A stretch of 64,000 nt of DNA from Patella vulgata (GCF_932274485.2 NC_065880.2:78983730-79047729), one strand, 5' to 3'; shown: positions 32,806 to 43,745, counted from the first letter of the stretch. The notes: generated by a model from the letters alone, not told the origin. Numbers and translations: made by a program.

Positions 32806-32944
32806 TATACACTTCCTTCTACAAAATATAAACGGTACAATTTAATATATAGGGTACAAGCAAATAAACTCTTTATTGTAGAACAATTAGATAGTCTACA
32901 CTACAATACAAAGGACACAACACACAGTCCTTAATAATATAAAT

Positions 32945-33312
32945 GGGAGTCACGGTGGCCAAGTGAGTAAGACGCTGGCTCGCTAGCCTGGAGGTCACGT
33001 ATTCGATCCCGGTGTTGGCTGAGAAAAGTTCATCGGGATTTTCCGGCGTGGTTTCCCCTTGTCTCAGTGGTGCAAGATGGAGGGCCTGGCAAGTACAGCT
33101 GTCTAGTCGTTCGGATGGGAGAAAACAACGAGGTTCCGTGTACATATTGGCACGTAAAAGATCCCTTGGCAGTTGGAATTCGATATAAGCGTAGACGGTA
33201 TAGCACCGCTGTCCAGGCAAAATTTCCCTCATAGCACAATGTATAGCGTATGCCCGTCTTCAGTAGCCCAGTCGGGGCAAAACAGTAGGACGTTAAACCC
33301 CATTTCATTTCA
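32945..33312 (+). repeat. SINE family 1, full length
   Basis: Starts with a tRNA-like head: GGTGGCCAAGTGAGTAAGAC (A box) and CGTATTCGATCCC (B box). The body follows: TTCATCGGGATTTTCCGGCG, GTCGTTCGGATGGGA and CCCTTGGCAGTTGGAATTCG. The tail CAGTAGGACGTTAAACCCC ends in ATTTCATTTC. At about 365 bp this is the reference copy for the family in this window. Confidence 0.9.
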
Positions 33313-33412
33313 ATGCCATCGAAATATAAAATATATGAAGAATCTGTATTGGTATTAAAGATGGTTTCCCAGAAAAGTATTTATCGGGTGGGTATTTCCA
33401 ATAAAAGTATGG

Positions 33413-33500
33413 CAATTTTGGTATATGGAAAGTAGAGATATCCAGTCTTACTAGAACAATTTTGGTATATGGAAAGTAGAGATATCCAGTCTTACTAGAA
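33413..33500 (+). repeat. Tandem 44-bp duplication
   Basis: 33413-33456 and 33457-33500 are identical, starting CAATTTTGGTATATGG and ending CAGTCTTACTAGAA. Recent local duplication. Confidence 0.93.
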
Positions 33501-34149
33501 AAATTCCCTGAAAAACACTCATGGAGCGTATACAGGACAAAAATGTAAGGGTTTCCCTAATCGACAGCCTGACGATTAGGAGTGTCTGCACACGTGATGT
33601 CGAAGGTTACAAGCGGAGACTGAGCGCTTGATGTACATGTTGATAAACTTTATGATAAAATTAGACGTACAACACTTTCTGAGATAAAATTCACGGAAAG
33701 AGACGTGGGCGGTGGATAATCCGAGAATTTAATTAGGCTTCGATATTTGTAATAAATAGTCAGCGATTAAAGACAACATCGTATTGTGTACGCAATGAAT
33801 TCTTCTCCTACTTCGCATCGGTACCGAGAGAGGTAAGTCACGTGACACAAACATGACCTCTTTTGATCGATTTTTTATAGCCAGTGTATTCCCGACAATT
33901 GCAATGTTTTGAGAAGGGTTTGCAGCAAAATTATGATAAATTAATTATTCTGAATATGATTTTAGTCCAAATATATCATCAAATCACCCAGTTTGTACCC
34001 GGGAATGTATCTTTAAAGGCACAAAGTATTTTATTAATATAGATCCTCTAATCACCAGTGATAGAAATAATAGATTGTAAATAATTACGAACATTTTTGA
34101 TACAGTCCATGAATTTACACACATTTGAAAATATTAAGTGAATAGCAGT
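33501..34149. other. No gene recognised
   Basis: Non-coding AT-rich sequence, nothing supported. Confidence 0.55.
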
Positions 34150-34255
34150 TGGAGGAAACCGAGAAACCCGGAGAAAACGCACGAGGTTGGACAGGCGACC
34201 CTACTCCTTGTCACGTACGACCAGGGGATCGAAGCGCGCATTTGACCATCCAACT
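34150..34255 (-). repeat. SINE family 2, fragment
   Basis: GGAGGAAACCGAGAAACCCG, CGAGGTTGGACAGGCGACC and CTTGTCACGTACGACC match the reverse of the family 2 body. The head is scrambled and the tail absent. Confidence 0.8.
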
Positions 34256-34309
34256 TTAGTAACATGCACGACTTGTCACGTACGCCCATGTTTGTACGAA
34301 AAATCACGT

Positions 34310-35465
34310 TTTTAGCTTGTGGACCCTATAGAGGTCACAATTTTAATCCGATTTTGTTGAAACTTGAAATGTAAGTTTATAACCAAACGATCTCCGATCC
34401 TTTCGATATTCGCGCATATCGGACCGTAACTTCCTGAATTATGGCCCCTGATTGTACGCAAAATCGCCTTTTTAGCTTGTGGACCCTATAGAGGTCATAA
34501 TTTTTATCCGATTTAAAAAACCGTATTATTATATCACCGTTACTCCCTAAGGAGGGTTGAGTTCGAATTTCGTGAAAATCAGACCAAAATTGCCGGACAA
34601 AATGGCGCCGTTTGTACGTAAATAGTGTAAAAATATAGTAAATCAAGTTTGTGGACCCTGTATAGGTCACAATTTTAATTCGATTTTGATGAAACTTGAA
34701 ATGCATGTTTATAACCTAATGATCATGGTTCCTGTCGATATTTGCGCATATCGGATTGTAACTTCCTGAATTATGGCCACAGATTGTACGCAAAATCGCC
34801 CTTTTTTAGCTTGTGGTTCCTCTGGAGGTCACAATTATTATCCGATTTAAAAAAAAACAAAAAACCTTTGATTATATATCCCCGTTACACCGTAATGAAG
34901 GTTGAGTTCGGATTTCGTGAAAATCGGACCAAAATTGCCGGACCAAATTGCCCACCGCTTGTACGCGAATAGTGTAAAAATATGGTATATCAAGGTTGTG
35001 GACCCTGTAGAGGTCGCAATTTTAATTCGATTTTGATGAAACTTAAAATGCATGTTTATATCCTAAAGATCTTGATTACTTTCGATATTGTCGCATATCG
35101 GATCGTAACTTCCTGAATTATGGCTCCTGGTTATACGAAAAATCGCCTTTCTTTAGCTTGTGGTCCCTCTAAAGCTCACAGTTATTATTTGATTTTAAAA
35201 ATCGTTTGAATATATCACCGTTACACCATAATAAAGGTTGAGTTCAAATTTCCTGAAAATCAAACCAAAACTGCCGGGCAAAATGGCCGGGGCTTGTATG
35301 CGAAAGGTGTAAAAATATGGTATATCAAGGTTGTTGACCCTGTAGAGGTCACAATTTTAATCCAATTTTTATGAAACTTGAAATGCATGTTTATAACGCA
35401 TATCGAATTGTTACTTCATGAATTATGGTCCTTGATTGTAGGAAAAATTACTTTTTTTTTAGCTT
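34310..35465 (+). repeat. Two-tier tandem array, about 340-bp units
   Basis: TTGTGGACCCTRTAGAGGTC recurs at about 34317, 34651, 34997 and 35332, giving units of 333-346 bp and about 3.4 copies. Each unit also holds a second, diverged version (about 34476, 34810, 35157) followed by ATCCGATTT, so it is an old dimer of roughly 170-bp halves. A half ends in AAAATGGC-type sequence also found alone at 8085-8210. Minus-strand frames such as HFKFHQNRIKI recur in the units, only because the DNA repeats. Confidence 0.88.
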
Positions 35466-35735
35466 GTTCTCTATCCATTTATTCTCTCGAAAATGTGGGC
35501 GTACCCTGCCTGGCAGCCGCTGGTTATTATAGTGTGACGAATTGATATAAGCCTTTGGCATGTTTGTGAATCCTTACATTGTAGTACTGTGGTCTCTGCA
35601 ACTATATTGTATCTTTAACTTATTATTGGATTAAGAGATTGTATAGAGCCATAATTATCTCACGCATTCAAATTAAATTGAGCGGTAGGTTTATATATAA
35701 AAAACGGTTATAATTTGGTTGGTAAAAACGTTTTA

Positions 35736-36493
35736 ATCTCACTGTGCCCCCCAATCAACTGGTGTTATAGGGTAGTGGTGTGAAAATTTAAGTAAACAAA
35801 GGATTATAGACTGTATCCTTATTAGTACTGTTCACCTAGTTAAAATTTAATTATTTTAATGATTAAAATATATAAGTTAAATTCACGTGTCATCGGTTAA
35901 CGAGTATCTTAAATATTATTCACCTACCTTTCATTCAGACAGTACTCATAAATCAATCAAATATATGATTAGAAATTCACTATCATTATATAAGGATAGT
36001 TGCACCCCCAATTACATATATCTTTAAAAATGGCTCAAGTTCGCATAGGATTTATTCCTAATTCTTAAGGAGGTCAAAATTTTGTTAATTTGGGGTATAA
36101 GTACAGAGTAAAAAATAGGAAACCCAATAGCACCAGCAGACTTTTAATGAAAATAGAATAGTTCAATTGGATAACGGGGGACGATTGCCCCCTAAAAGAC
36201 GAAAATATAAAAGAGTAGAAGAATCTATTAATGATCTAAAAATCAAACTGTTAAATGGAGTAAAAAGTGCAATTGAATATACTGACGCCATATCACATTT
36301 AGTAGGGTTATGATTTATGTTTGATACATGTATTTGTTGTTACTTTTATGAAATTTATTGTGAATAAAGTTGTTAATTAGTTTAAACCTAGTAGTTTAAA
36401 AAAACAGACTATACTTTTAACACCATTGTATTCGATAATCCCCTTGCTTGATTAATCCCCCCATGAGAACAATAGCAGGGGGCACAGTGAGAT
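35736..36493 (+). mobile_element. Candidate small element with 16-bp inverted ends
   Basis: ATCTCACTGTGCCCCC at 35736-35751 is repeated in exact inverse at 36478-36493. Between them lie the short broken frames at 36030-36312. Target duplications are not visible, so the boundaries rest on the inverted ends alone. Confidence 0.5.
36030..36312 (+). pseudogene. Possible FLYWCH-like fragment
   Basis: The ATG at 36030 opens MAQVRIGFIPNS, a stop, then GGQNFVNLGYKYRVKNRKPN. This has the spacing of a FLYWCH zinc finger start (F-x-x-S-x-GG...L-x-x-GYxY), but the expected tryptophan-arginine-cysteine and histidine residues are not seen. In another frame an open stretch LPPKRRKYKRVEESINDLK continues to a TGA at 36310-36312. 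Decayed; the family is a guess. Confidence 0.3.
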
Positions 36494-36794
36494 GTCCCCG
36501 TAAAAACACTGGTTATGTACTTGCCATTGTCAAAATATCTATCAAATACTATCTTGTTTATAAAGTGTTTTGGTAAAACCAAATAAAATAATATTCCCCT
36601 CTCTGTCTTTTGGGTATGGGGCATGGTTATTCAATATTTGGGAAGGAAATTAACACCAAGGTCAGTCTATGACGTAAACGAATTGGGGGGGGGGGGGTTG
36701 TAAAAGAGGGTGTTGAGCGAAATTCATTAGGGTTCACCAGGTCTGCCAGAGTAAACATCAAAGACTATATACACTTTATTGAGAACGAGGAAGA

Positions 36795-36900
36795 TTGGTG
36801 CCAAGAAAACACTTCAAAGCAAAGAAGTCCAATAGTACTACAACATTCTTAACATTGCATATACAATGAATCTGCGGTTTTAATAATACACTTGTATAAA
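36795..36900 (+). repeat. Direct repeat flanking MITE R3, left copy
   Basis: CAAAGAAGTCCAATAGTAC, then ACATTCTTAACATTGCATA and AATGAATCTG recur at 37312-37400 on the other side of the MITE. Longer than a target duplication, so the element sits inside an older local duplication. Confidence 0.6.
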
Positions 36901-36904
36901 CGAT

Positions 36905-37289
36905 TTAAACATACATTATGCAAGAGCTATATCTGCCAATTGCAGATCTGAAATGTTATCTAAATTATTAATTAGACATTAATTCCAGACCATAATCAAC
37001 TCTCGATGGCATCGGTAGCCTGCAATATTTACTGGATTATGATCCCATTTGCTGTTCGACATCCATTCATAGCTTAATCATGAAATGGGTGATCGAGACT
37101 ATGTTTTTTTTTATCGTACAGACATTAGTAATGATATGATCGAGGCTAGGCCGAAATTTCAATCGCTTAAATCTCGGTTCATAATGCATCAATTTGACTG
37201 AAATTTTCAGCAAATTGTCTTTGTATTATCTAGTTTTTAACTATTATAGTGAGAACTGCCAACTCTTAATGTACCTTAATGTACCTTAA
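36905..37289 (+). mobile_element. TTAA MITE family R, copy R3
   Basis: Begins TTAAACATACATTATGCAAG at 36905 and runs through GCTGTTCGACATCCATTCA and CTAGTTTTTAACTATTATAG to a damaged right end with doubled TGTACCTTAA. It includes a GAGGCTAGGCCGAAATTTC segment absent from R1. Confidence 0.85.
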
Positions 37290-38230
37290 CCTGTAGTTGT
37301 CATTTCAATCACAAAGAAAACTCATCAAAGAAGTCCAGTAGTACATTCTTGAAATTGCATGTACTTAAAATGAATCTGATCTGAATAAAATATTGTTTAA
37401 ATCAAATACTTTTTATTCTATGAGTATAGGATATAAAGGTTAATTAATTTAATAGTCAGCGAATAACTACTTGGAATCAGTATTATCAGTAGCCAATCTC
37501 TAGACCAAAAATCTTCCACATAAATAAAAACCAAAATTAAATTATTGCTGGTCTTACCTGTATAGTTGGTAGAGTATGCATACTGAAATTAATCGTAACC
37601 AGACCTTTATATTGCTATGGGCGACATAAGTAATTAATATTGTAGAACGATACAATTGATATTCATTTTATTACAAGTGACCAGTCTTCTAATTGATATA
37701 ACAGCTTTTTTATGGTCAGGATCACCATAATGGTCCAAGTTTAACCCAAATTCGTCAAGAGATATATATAAATATTGACGAAACAGCTGATAGATGATTA
37801 AATCACTGCAATGTCCAGTTGGACATCCAATATTACAACTTAATTAAATAACAGATGTTACAGAATACAGGTGACCCCCAGTTTATATATATATAGCCTA
37901 TAATTAGAGGATTTCGGGACACGTAGCCAATATTGTAAATGTTTGGTATACACGCACGCCATAGTTCACTTTGTCTCGTAGATGTTAATATGAAAAATAT
38001 GTTTTAATATGAAAAATATTAATATTAACAGGCGAAATGGTAACAAAAATACGACAATAAATGTGATGACGGACCACGGTCGTAATCTGACGATAAAATA
38101 CGCTATCGTGAAATGTAGACGTAAAAAATCATAGACAAATCGAAATAAAATTCTTTGATACAACATCGACTCGACATTAAATGACACCAATCTTAAACAG
38201 TTAAGGGGGAATTGGGGAAGTGTGATGTTT
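37290..38230. other. No gene recognised
   Basis: Holds the right-hand direct repeat (37312-37400), then AT-rich sequence. The minus frame at 37966-38190 is hydrophobic and AT-driven; not supported as a gene. Confidence 0.5.
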
Positions 38231-38491
38231 ATTTGACCAGGTTCCGATTTGCTGTTGGACTTCCATTCATGATTTAATCAAGAAATGAATAATCGAGACT
38301 ATGTTCTTTTTATCGTACGACTTTAGTAATGATGATCGAGGCTAGGCCGAAAATTCAATCGTTAAATTCTCGTTTCAGAGTGAATCAATATGACTGAAAT
38401 TTTCAGCAAATTTCCTTTACATTATCTAGGTTATAAATATTATAGTCAGAACTTCCAGTTCTTTATTTAATCTCCCACAATGTATCTTTAA
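38231..38491 (+). mobile_element. TTAA MITE family R, left-truncated copy R4
   Basis: Starts within the family at AGGTTCCGATTTGCTGTTG and continues to TCTCCCACAATGTATC and a final TTAA at 38488-38491. Confidence 0.85.
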
Positions 38492-38664
38492 ATAAAGACA
38501 ACTCGTTTCTTTGTTTCGGTCTTTTTTATTTTGTTATGGAGAGGGGGGGGGGGCGTCAAGGTAAGCCTGTGGGGCTGACTATCCTCAGTTAAATAGATCA
38601 ACCAAATTTGAATAAAAAGATCGAATTTGCCCCCATTAAGCAAAATATACAAATCGGTTAACGA

Positions 38665-38972
38665 AATGAAATGAAATGGGGTTTAACGTTCTCTGTTCTG
38701 CTCCGAACTGCATACGCCATACAGTTTGCTATGAGGAAAATTTGGCCCGGACAGCGGCAATACGGTCTACTCGGATCCCAACTGTCAAAGGATCTTTTAC
38801 GTACACGCCAAGGTGTACACGGGACCTCGGTTTTTCGTCCCATCAGAACGATTAGACAGCTGTCCTTGTCAGACTCTCCGTCCTGCATCACTTTCTCGGC
38901 CAATGCAGGGATCGAACACCCGACCTCCAGGCTAGCGAGACAGCGTCTTACGCACTTAGCCACAGTGACCCC
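38665..38972 (-). repeat. SINE family 1, near full length
   Basis: Plus strand starts AAATGGGGTTTAACGTTC; the minus strand ends in the head, with GTGGCTAAGTGCGTAAGACG (A box) and GTGTTCGATCCC (B box). The middle is shortened compared with 32945-33312. Confidence 0.88.
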
Positions 38973-39294
38973 CAAATCGGTTAACAGACGACAGACTAAA
39001 TAATTATGATGGGCTTTAAATAAACTATATTTAATCTGTTCTTTTTGAAAGGGGTATAATTATTAATTACTAATACACGAGACCTGACATGTTAATTATA
39101 GGTAGTAGAACTAATTAAGGTATTGTTCACACCGTCCCAAATGCACATGTTGCCAGTTAGAACTTCTATATACAGATTAATTATCTACTATCTAGATCTA
39201 CCCACCTGTCAATCTAATCCGTCCACAACACACCTTTATTAGCCTATTGTACGTTGTCTTTCTGAGAACAACACGAATATTATGTACATTTGCC

Positions 39295-39356
39295 GCCTTC
39301 ATTAGCCCAAACGGGGCAAAACAGTATAGGACGTTTAACCCCATTTCATTTCATTT
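39295..39356 (+). repeat. SINE family 1, 3' end only
   Basis: GCCTTCATTAGCCCAAACGG followed by GGACGTTTAACCCCATTTC. 5'-truncated, as expected of retrotransposed copies. Confidence 0.8.
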
Positions 39357-39465
39357 ACCATTCTTAGAGAAAGTCATAACAGATTTCTTATCTCACATTT
39401 TTTAATATTTGGACTCTACAGAACAGGAATACAAAATAGATTGCAGTATATCAGGTTGCAGAGTG

Positions 39466-42400
39466 ATGTCTTTGCCTTCAAATAATTCAAAATATACACT
39501 GAAGAAAATATCTCTTCGTCAAAAGCAAAGGTGTTTTCGAGTGGCCATATTAGGACAAAATGGCGTCGGAAAATCGGGTAAGTATATTTTGGTTCTTATT
39601 TTCATCATGTGCTACTGTACATATGGCGAGTAAGAAAAACAGCCTGGCTCAATGACAGGCCGTACGATATAGCACGCACGTGCTAACCATTCGGCCATCC
39701 AACCACCCGACCACGCCAGTCGACTCTTCTTAAAGTCTGTCATTGAGTCGACTGGCGTGGTTTCGAATCCCCCGGTTGTACGTGGCAAGGAGTACGGTCG
39801 CCTGTCCAACCTCGTGGGTTTTCTCCGGGTCCTCCGGTGTCCTCCCACTGCTAAAGACCCCTACGCGCAAGCGAATTATGTAAATAAAATTAAACCATAT
39901 GTTAGTCCCGAAATGACCTAGTTTGTGTCGAGTGGACGTTAAACCCCATTTCTTTCTCTCTCTCTGGTCTTGGTGTTATATATATGAAATGAAATGGAGT
40001 TTAACATCCTACTGTTCTGCCCCGAAAGGGCTAATGAAGACGGGCATATGCCATGCAGTGTCCTATGAGGGAAAGTTTGCCCGGATAGCGGCGCTACGGC
40101 CTGCGATTATTTCGAATTCCATGTATCAAGAGTTCTTTTACGTTCACACCAATGTCCCAATTGTCCCATCCGAATGAATGATATAATATATATACATACT
40201 GAAAACGAGTAATAAAAATCATATAATACTTTGTTTTATGTGTTTGCAGCTCTAACAGTACGATTTCTGACTAGAAGATTTATTGGTGAATATGATCCAA
40301 CTCTTGGTACGTAATAATAGACGTAGTATTACAAGCTCGAATTGCAGTCTCTAAAATCATTGATTGGAGAATACGATCCAATGTTGAAGATAATAAATTA
40401 TAAATTAAAGAAAGAGGTAGATGGTTGTAAGTTTACATAGAATAGTAAAGAACGGGTGTTTGTTAAATGACTCCAACTTTACATAAAGTAGTAAAACGCG
40501 GGTTTTAGTTAAAAGACCGTGACTTTATAAAAAATATTAAAGAACGGATCTCCACTGTAACCTCACATAAAGAAGGAGTTACAGTAAAATGACCGTAACT
40601 TTACATAAATTAGTAATAACGTGTTTCGGTTAAATTACTGTAACTTTACATAAATTAGTAAGGAACGTGTTCCAGTAAAATGACTGTAACTTTACATACA
40701 TTAGTAAAGAACGTGTTCAGTTAAATTACTGTAACTTTACATCAATTAGTAAAGAACGTGTTTCAGTTAAATGACTGTAACTTTACATAAATTAGTAATA
40801 ATCAGGTCTTAGTCTGCTACTTAATCACCGCCAATAACATAAATTAGTAAAGAACGTATTTCAGTAAAATGACTGTAACTTTACATCAATTAGTAAATAA
40901 CGTGTTTCAGTTAAATGACTGTAACTTTACATAAAGTAGAAATAAATGGGCCTTAGCCTACTACTTAATCACCACCAATAACCAAAAAGGATACTATGGC
41001 AGTAGCGTTCAAAGAATTGCTGATATCCAAAATCACAATCACCAAACATGCAATCGGATTAAAAAGCTGTCCATTCAAATTATTATAGGCGGCGCTAGCT
41101 TGATTTGATCATCATCTGCAGTGGTTGCCGAATGTTAACATTTTTATAAATAATGAAGGAAATTTTGCCCGGACAGTGGTGCTACGGCCTACTCTTATAT
41201 CGAATTCCAACTGCCAAGGGATCTTTTACGTGCAAGCCAATGTATACACGGGACCTCGAGTTTTCGTGCCATCCGAATGAATAGACAGCTGTTCTTGTCC
41301 GACCCTTTGTTCTTCACCACTGACAAGGAGAAACGACATCGGAAAATCCCGATAAACTTTCTCGGTCAATCCAGTGATCGAACACGCGACCCCAGGCTAG
41401 CGAGCTGAAAGGAATGGAGATGTAACATTCACAATATGGTACACGTAATTTACAAGGCAATTGACACCCTAAAATGACGATCTGTGACATTTAAGGACTT
41501 ATTTCAGAAACTGTATTGAAACATCATATATAATAATTTAACCCTATGTGGATTTCTGTAACATAGTTCTTTTTTCTATAGAACAAGTTTATCGATGTCA
41601 TAAATCAGTACATGGAAGCAATGTGGACTTTGAAATATTGGATACAGCAGTTCAGGTAAATTAGAAACCTCTAACGGTAAATATCTCTGATCTTTGGGTA
41701 TATTCTGTACCCGGAATAACTCGCTGTCTGAAAGTCGGGGGCGGCTTTGGATACATACAGGGGAATTTTGGGTTATTCTTCTGAAAGTTTTTCTGTAAAC
41801 CTGTAACGGGTTATTCTTCAAGGGTGGTTTTTTTTCATAAGTAAACATGTTATAAGGTTTTTCTTACTAGAATTCTGGGATATTCTCATAAGAAAAAATA
41901 AAAACTCGAAAGAAAAATCTTGCCCTTCCGGCCTCGGTTTTCTTTTTCTCGGGTTATTTTTTTCAGTCTTCCTATCCCCAACATAACCTCGGACTCGTGC
42001 TTTATCCTACACATAACTGTACCTTGATATGAATTGAAATCAATTGAACAACTTGATTATTAGTGAGCAGAAATTCGGCCGTGTATCTGTTATCACTCGT
42101 CACATCAGTCAGTTATATAGAGGTATGACTCGTGTTTTCCTTTGGCGTTCGTCACTTCCGATTCAGGAAACCTGTATTACTCAGCTATCGTAGCAATGAT
42201 CTCTGTGTTAAAATTATATTTGGAATGTGTTTAACCAGCTCTATCACATATGTGATAATGACAGACACCAATATTGTCCTTAAAGAAGCCTAAGACAAAT
42301 ACTCTGGTCATACGTCCTACTGAAAGTAAAAATATCAAAGAAAATGTAAGGAAACACGACACTTGCAATCTTTGGGTGTATTTCAATTAACAAATCTTGT

Positions 42401-43304
42401 TCGGAGAGAATCAATAACCTGTGCATGTATTATTTAATAAAAAGGGATTTAACGTTTTACATTTCCTCACCAATCGAGCTAATACGGTCATACACCACGC
42501 AGTGTGTCGTGTGGGAATATTGCCCACGAAGCGGCGTATGGGCTTACTCTTCATCGAATTCCAGCTGATAAGGGGGGACCCTTTTATGTGAACACCAACG
42601 GGACCTAGTTATGCACTCTGTACTGCACTCTGTGATCCTGACTGGAAAATCCCGAAGACCTTTCTCCTTAAGAGAACCAGCGCCTTACTCACTGTACAGT
42701 ATGTATTAATTAACCAATGGATCGAATGATAGTGTAATATAAAGGATGTTTATGTCTTGAATTAAACCATTTCACACATTTTCCCGCTTTCTTTCAGTAT
42801 GAAAACAATTGTATGGAGGAAAATATCCGTTGGGCAGATGCCTTTATTTTGATGTATTCGGTCACCGACACGTGTAGCTTCAACGAGTGCTGTAGGCTAA
42901 AGTTCCTCATCAACTCCTATTGCAAAAAAAGAAGACCATTAAGAATGACCAGTGATCCATCTTCTAAAGTAACAATAGCCACAGCTCCAGTTATATTAGT
43001 AGGCAATCAGATAGACAAAACAAGGGATCGAATGGTGACGTTTGATGAGGGCAGACGTCGCGCATGTGAAATGGGTTGTGTGGGATTTTACGAGGTTTCA
43101 GTATCGGAAATGACTGAAAGAATTACGGAAATATTTGACGATCTTTACATCACGTTTAAATCGTGGAAACATCCTCGAGTTAAAAAATCCCAATCATTTA
43201 TCCGAATGAATAAAGACTGTCATTCTAGTTCGGAGGAAGATGATCAAGTTACAAAGCTTCCAGAAACGACTATTTTCAATCCTGCCCGGAGAAGTGGAAT
43301 ATGA
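39466..43304 (+). CDS. Ras-like small GTPase of the RERG/RASL11/RASL12 group (4 exons)
   Basis: Exons 39466-39577, 40250-40306, 41582-41655 and 42798-43304 join in phase with GT-AG borders to 249 residues. Motifs: P-loop GQNGVGKS (30-37), SALTVRFLTRRFIGEYDPTL with T55 (switch I), DTAVQ (77-81, switch II), NQID (151-154, where NKxD is usual) and FYEVSVSE (G5 region). RFLTRRFIGEY, IRWADA and FYEVSVSE are features of RASL11, and EYDPTLE of RERG/RASL12. There is no C-terminal CAAX box, as in that group, so it is probably not prenylated. Valine replaces the near-invariant switch II glycine, so nucleotide-dependent switching may be altered. The start is the first ATG; an in-frame upstream stretch to about 39400 leaves open another 5' exon. 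An AATAAA follows 33 bp after the stop. Confidence 0.9.
39640..39735 (-). repeat. SINE family 2 head, reversed, in intron 1
   Basis: On the minus strand GGATGGCCGAATGGTTAGCA (A box) and the following region reach the point where the next entry begins on the other strand, making a head-to-head pair within intron 1 of the GTPase gene. Confidence 0.82.
39736..39960 (+). repeat. SINE family 2, headless, in intron 1
   Basis: GTCATTGAGTCGACTGGCG, GTTTCGAATCCCCCGG (B box), CCAACCTCGTGGGTTTTCTC and AGTTTGTGTCGAGTGGACG ending AAACCCCATTTC. It starts where the reversed head ends. The GAGTCGACTGGCG phrase occurs in both halves in opposite orientation. Confidence 0.85.
39985..40178 (-). repeat. SINE family 1, partial, in intron 1
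   Basis: ATGAAATGGAGTTTAACATC, then CCCGGATAGCGGCGCTACGG on the plus strand, the reverse of the family 1 3' half. Truncated before the head. Confidence 0.8.
40432..40945 (+). repeat. Minisatellite of about 44-bp units in intron 2
   Basis: About eleven units of TTACATAAATTAGTAAAGAA, CGTGTTTCAGTTAAATGACTG and TAACT. Two copies of a different insert, CTTAATCACCGCCAATAAC or close to it, interrupt the series near 40825 and 40970, suggesting a larger-scale repeat. It lies wholly in intron 2 of the GTPase gene. Confidence 0.88.
41155..41405 (-). repeat. SINE family 1, partial, in intron 2
   Basis: ATTTTGCCCGGACAGTGGTG, CGAATTCCAACTGCCAAGGG, TTCTCGGTCAATCCAGTGATCG (split here as TTCTCGGTCAATCC and AGTGATCG) follow the reverse of family 1. 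Head present in part (CAGGCTAGCGAGCT), tail missing. Confidence 0.82.
41664..42010 (+). repeat. Repeat S, copy A, in intron 3
   Basis: CTCTAACGGTAAATATCTC, GTCGGGGGCGGCTTTGGATA, TTCTTCTGAAAGTTTTTCT and AACCTCGGACTCGTGCTTTA match 45255-45668. This copy lacks the left arm of the terminal hairpin seen there. Confidence 0.8.
42090..42290 (-). repeat. Inverted copy of an EF-hand gene intron segment
   Basis: The minus strand matches 31660-31835: ACAATATTGGTGTC, CACATATGTGAT, AAACACATTCCAAATATAAT and CGTCACTTCCG-like blocks in the same order. It may be an unnamed interspersed repeat or a stray gene-intron duplicate. Confidence 0.6.
42440..42700 (-). repeat. SINE family 1, diverged, in intron 3
   Basis: GGGATTTAACGTTTTACATT, TCGAATTCCAGCTGATAAGG, GGAAAATCCCGAAGACCTTTC and GCGCCTTACTCACTGTAC keep the reverse family 1 order, with many differences: an old copy. 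(Third phrase read as GGAAAATCCCGAAG.). Confidence 0.7.
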
Positions 43305-43336
43305 GTTTAAACCTATTGCGTTCATTATTTCATTCC

Positions 43337-43342
43337 AATAAA
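43337..43342 (+). terminator. Polyadenylation signal of the GTPase gene
   Basis: AATAAA 33 bp after the TGA of the Ras-like gene, the only such hexamer close to the stop. Confidence 0.6.
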
Positions 43343-43410
43343 TTCCTTTAATATTGAACACGCTTTACCATTCTGTCATTATTACACCCAACTGCAATAT
43401 TTGCTATATC

Positions 43411-43745
43411 CGTAGTGGCTCAGTGGGTAAGACGCTGACTCGCTAAACTGATCAATCCTTGAGTTGGCCGAGAAAGTTCATCGGTGTTCTCCGGCGTGGT
43501 TCCCCCCTTGTCCATAGTGCAGGACAGTAGGCCTGACAGGGACAATGTATAGTCATTCGGATGGGACAAAAGAACGAGCTCCCGTGTACACATTGGCGTG
43601 CACGTAAACGACCTTGGCAGTTGGAATTTAATACAAGAGTAGGTCATAGCGCTGCTGTCCGGGCAAAATTTGCCGCATAGCACACTGTATGACGTATACC
43701 GGTCTTCGTTAGCCCGCTCGGAGCTAATTTGACGCGTATCGGAAG
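43411..43745 (+). repeat. SINE family 1, near full length
   Basis: CGTAGTGGCTCAGTGGGTAA (A box) and a damaged B box (ACTGATCAATCC), then GGCCGAGAAAGTTCATCGG, GGCAGTTGGAATTTAATACA and the GTCTTCGTTAGCCCG end. The last tail bases are altered. Confidence 0.85.

Noticed and set aside
32945-33005. tRNA gene
   Set aside because: A- and B-box-like sequences are present, but the segment does not close into a tRNA fold and continues as SINE family 1; the same holds for the SINE 2 heads at 24140 and 39700.
34377-35053. Repeated minus-strand peptides (HFKFHQNRIKI type)
   Set aside because: They recur only because the DNA is a tandem array.
37560-37600. Possible micro-exon (acceptor and donor about 25 bases apart on the minus strand)
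   Set aside because: No neighbouring exons in phase could be found to join it.
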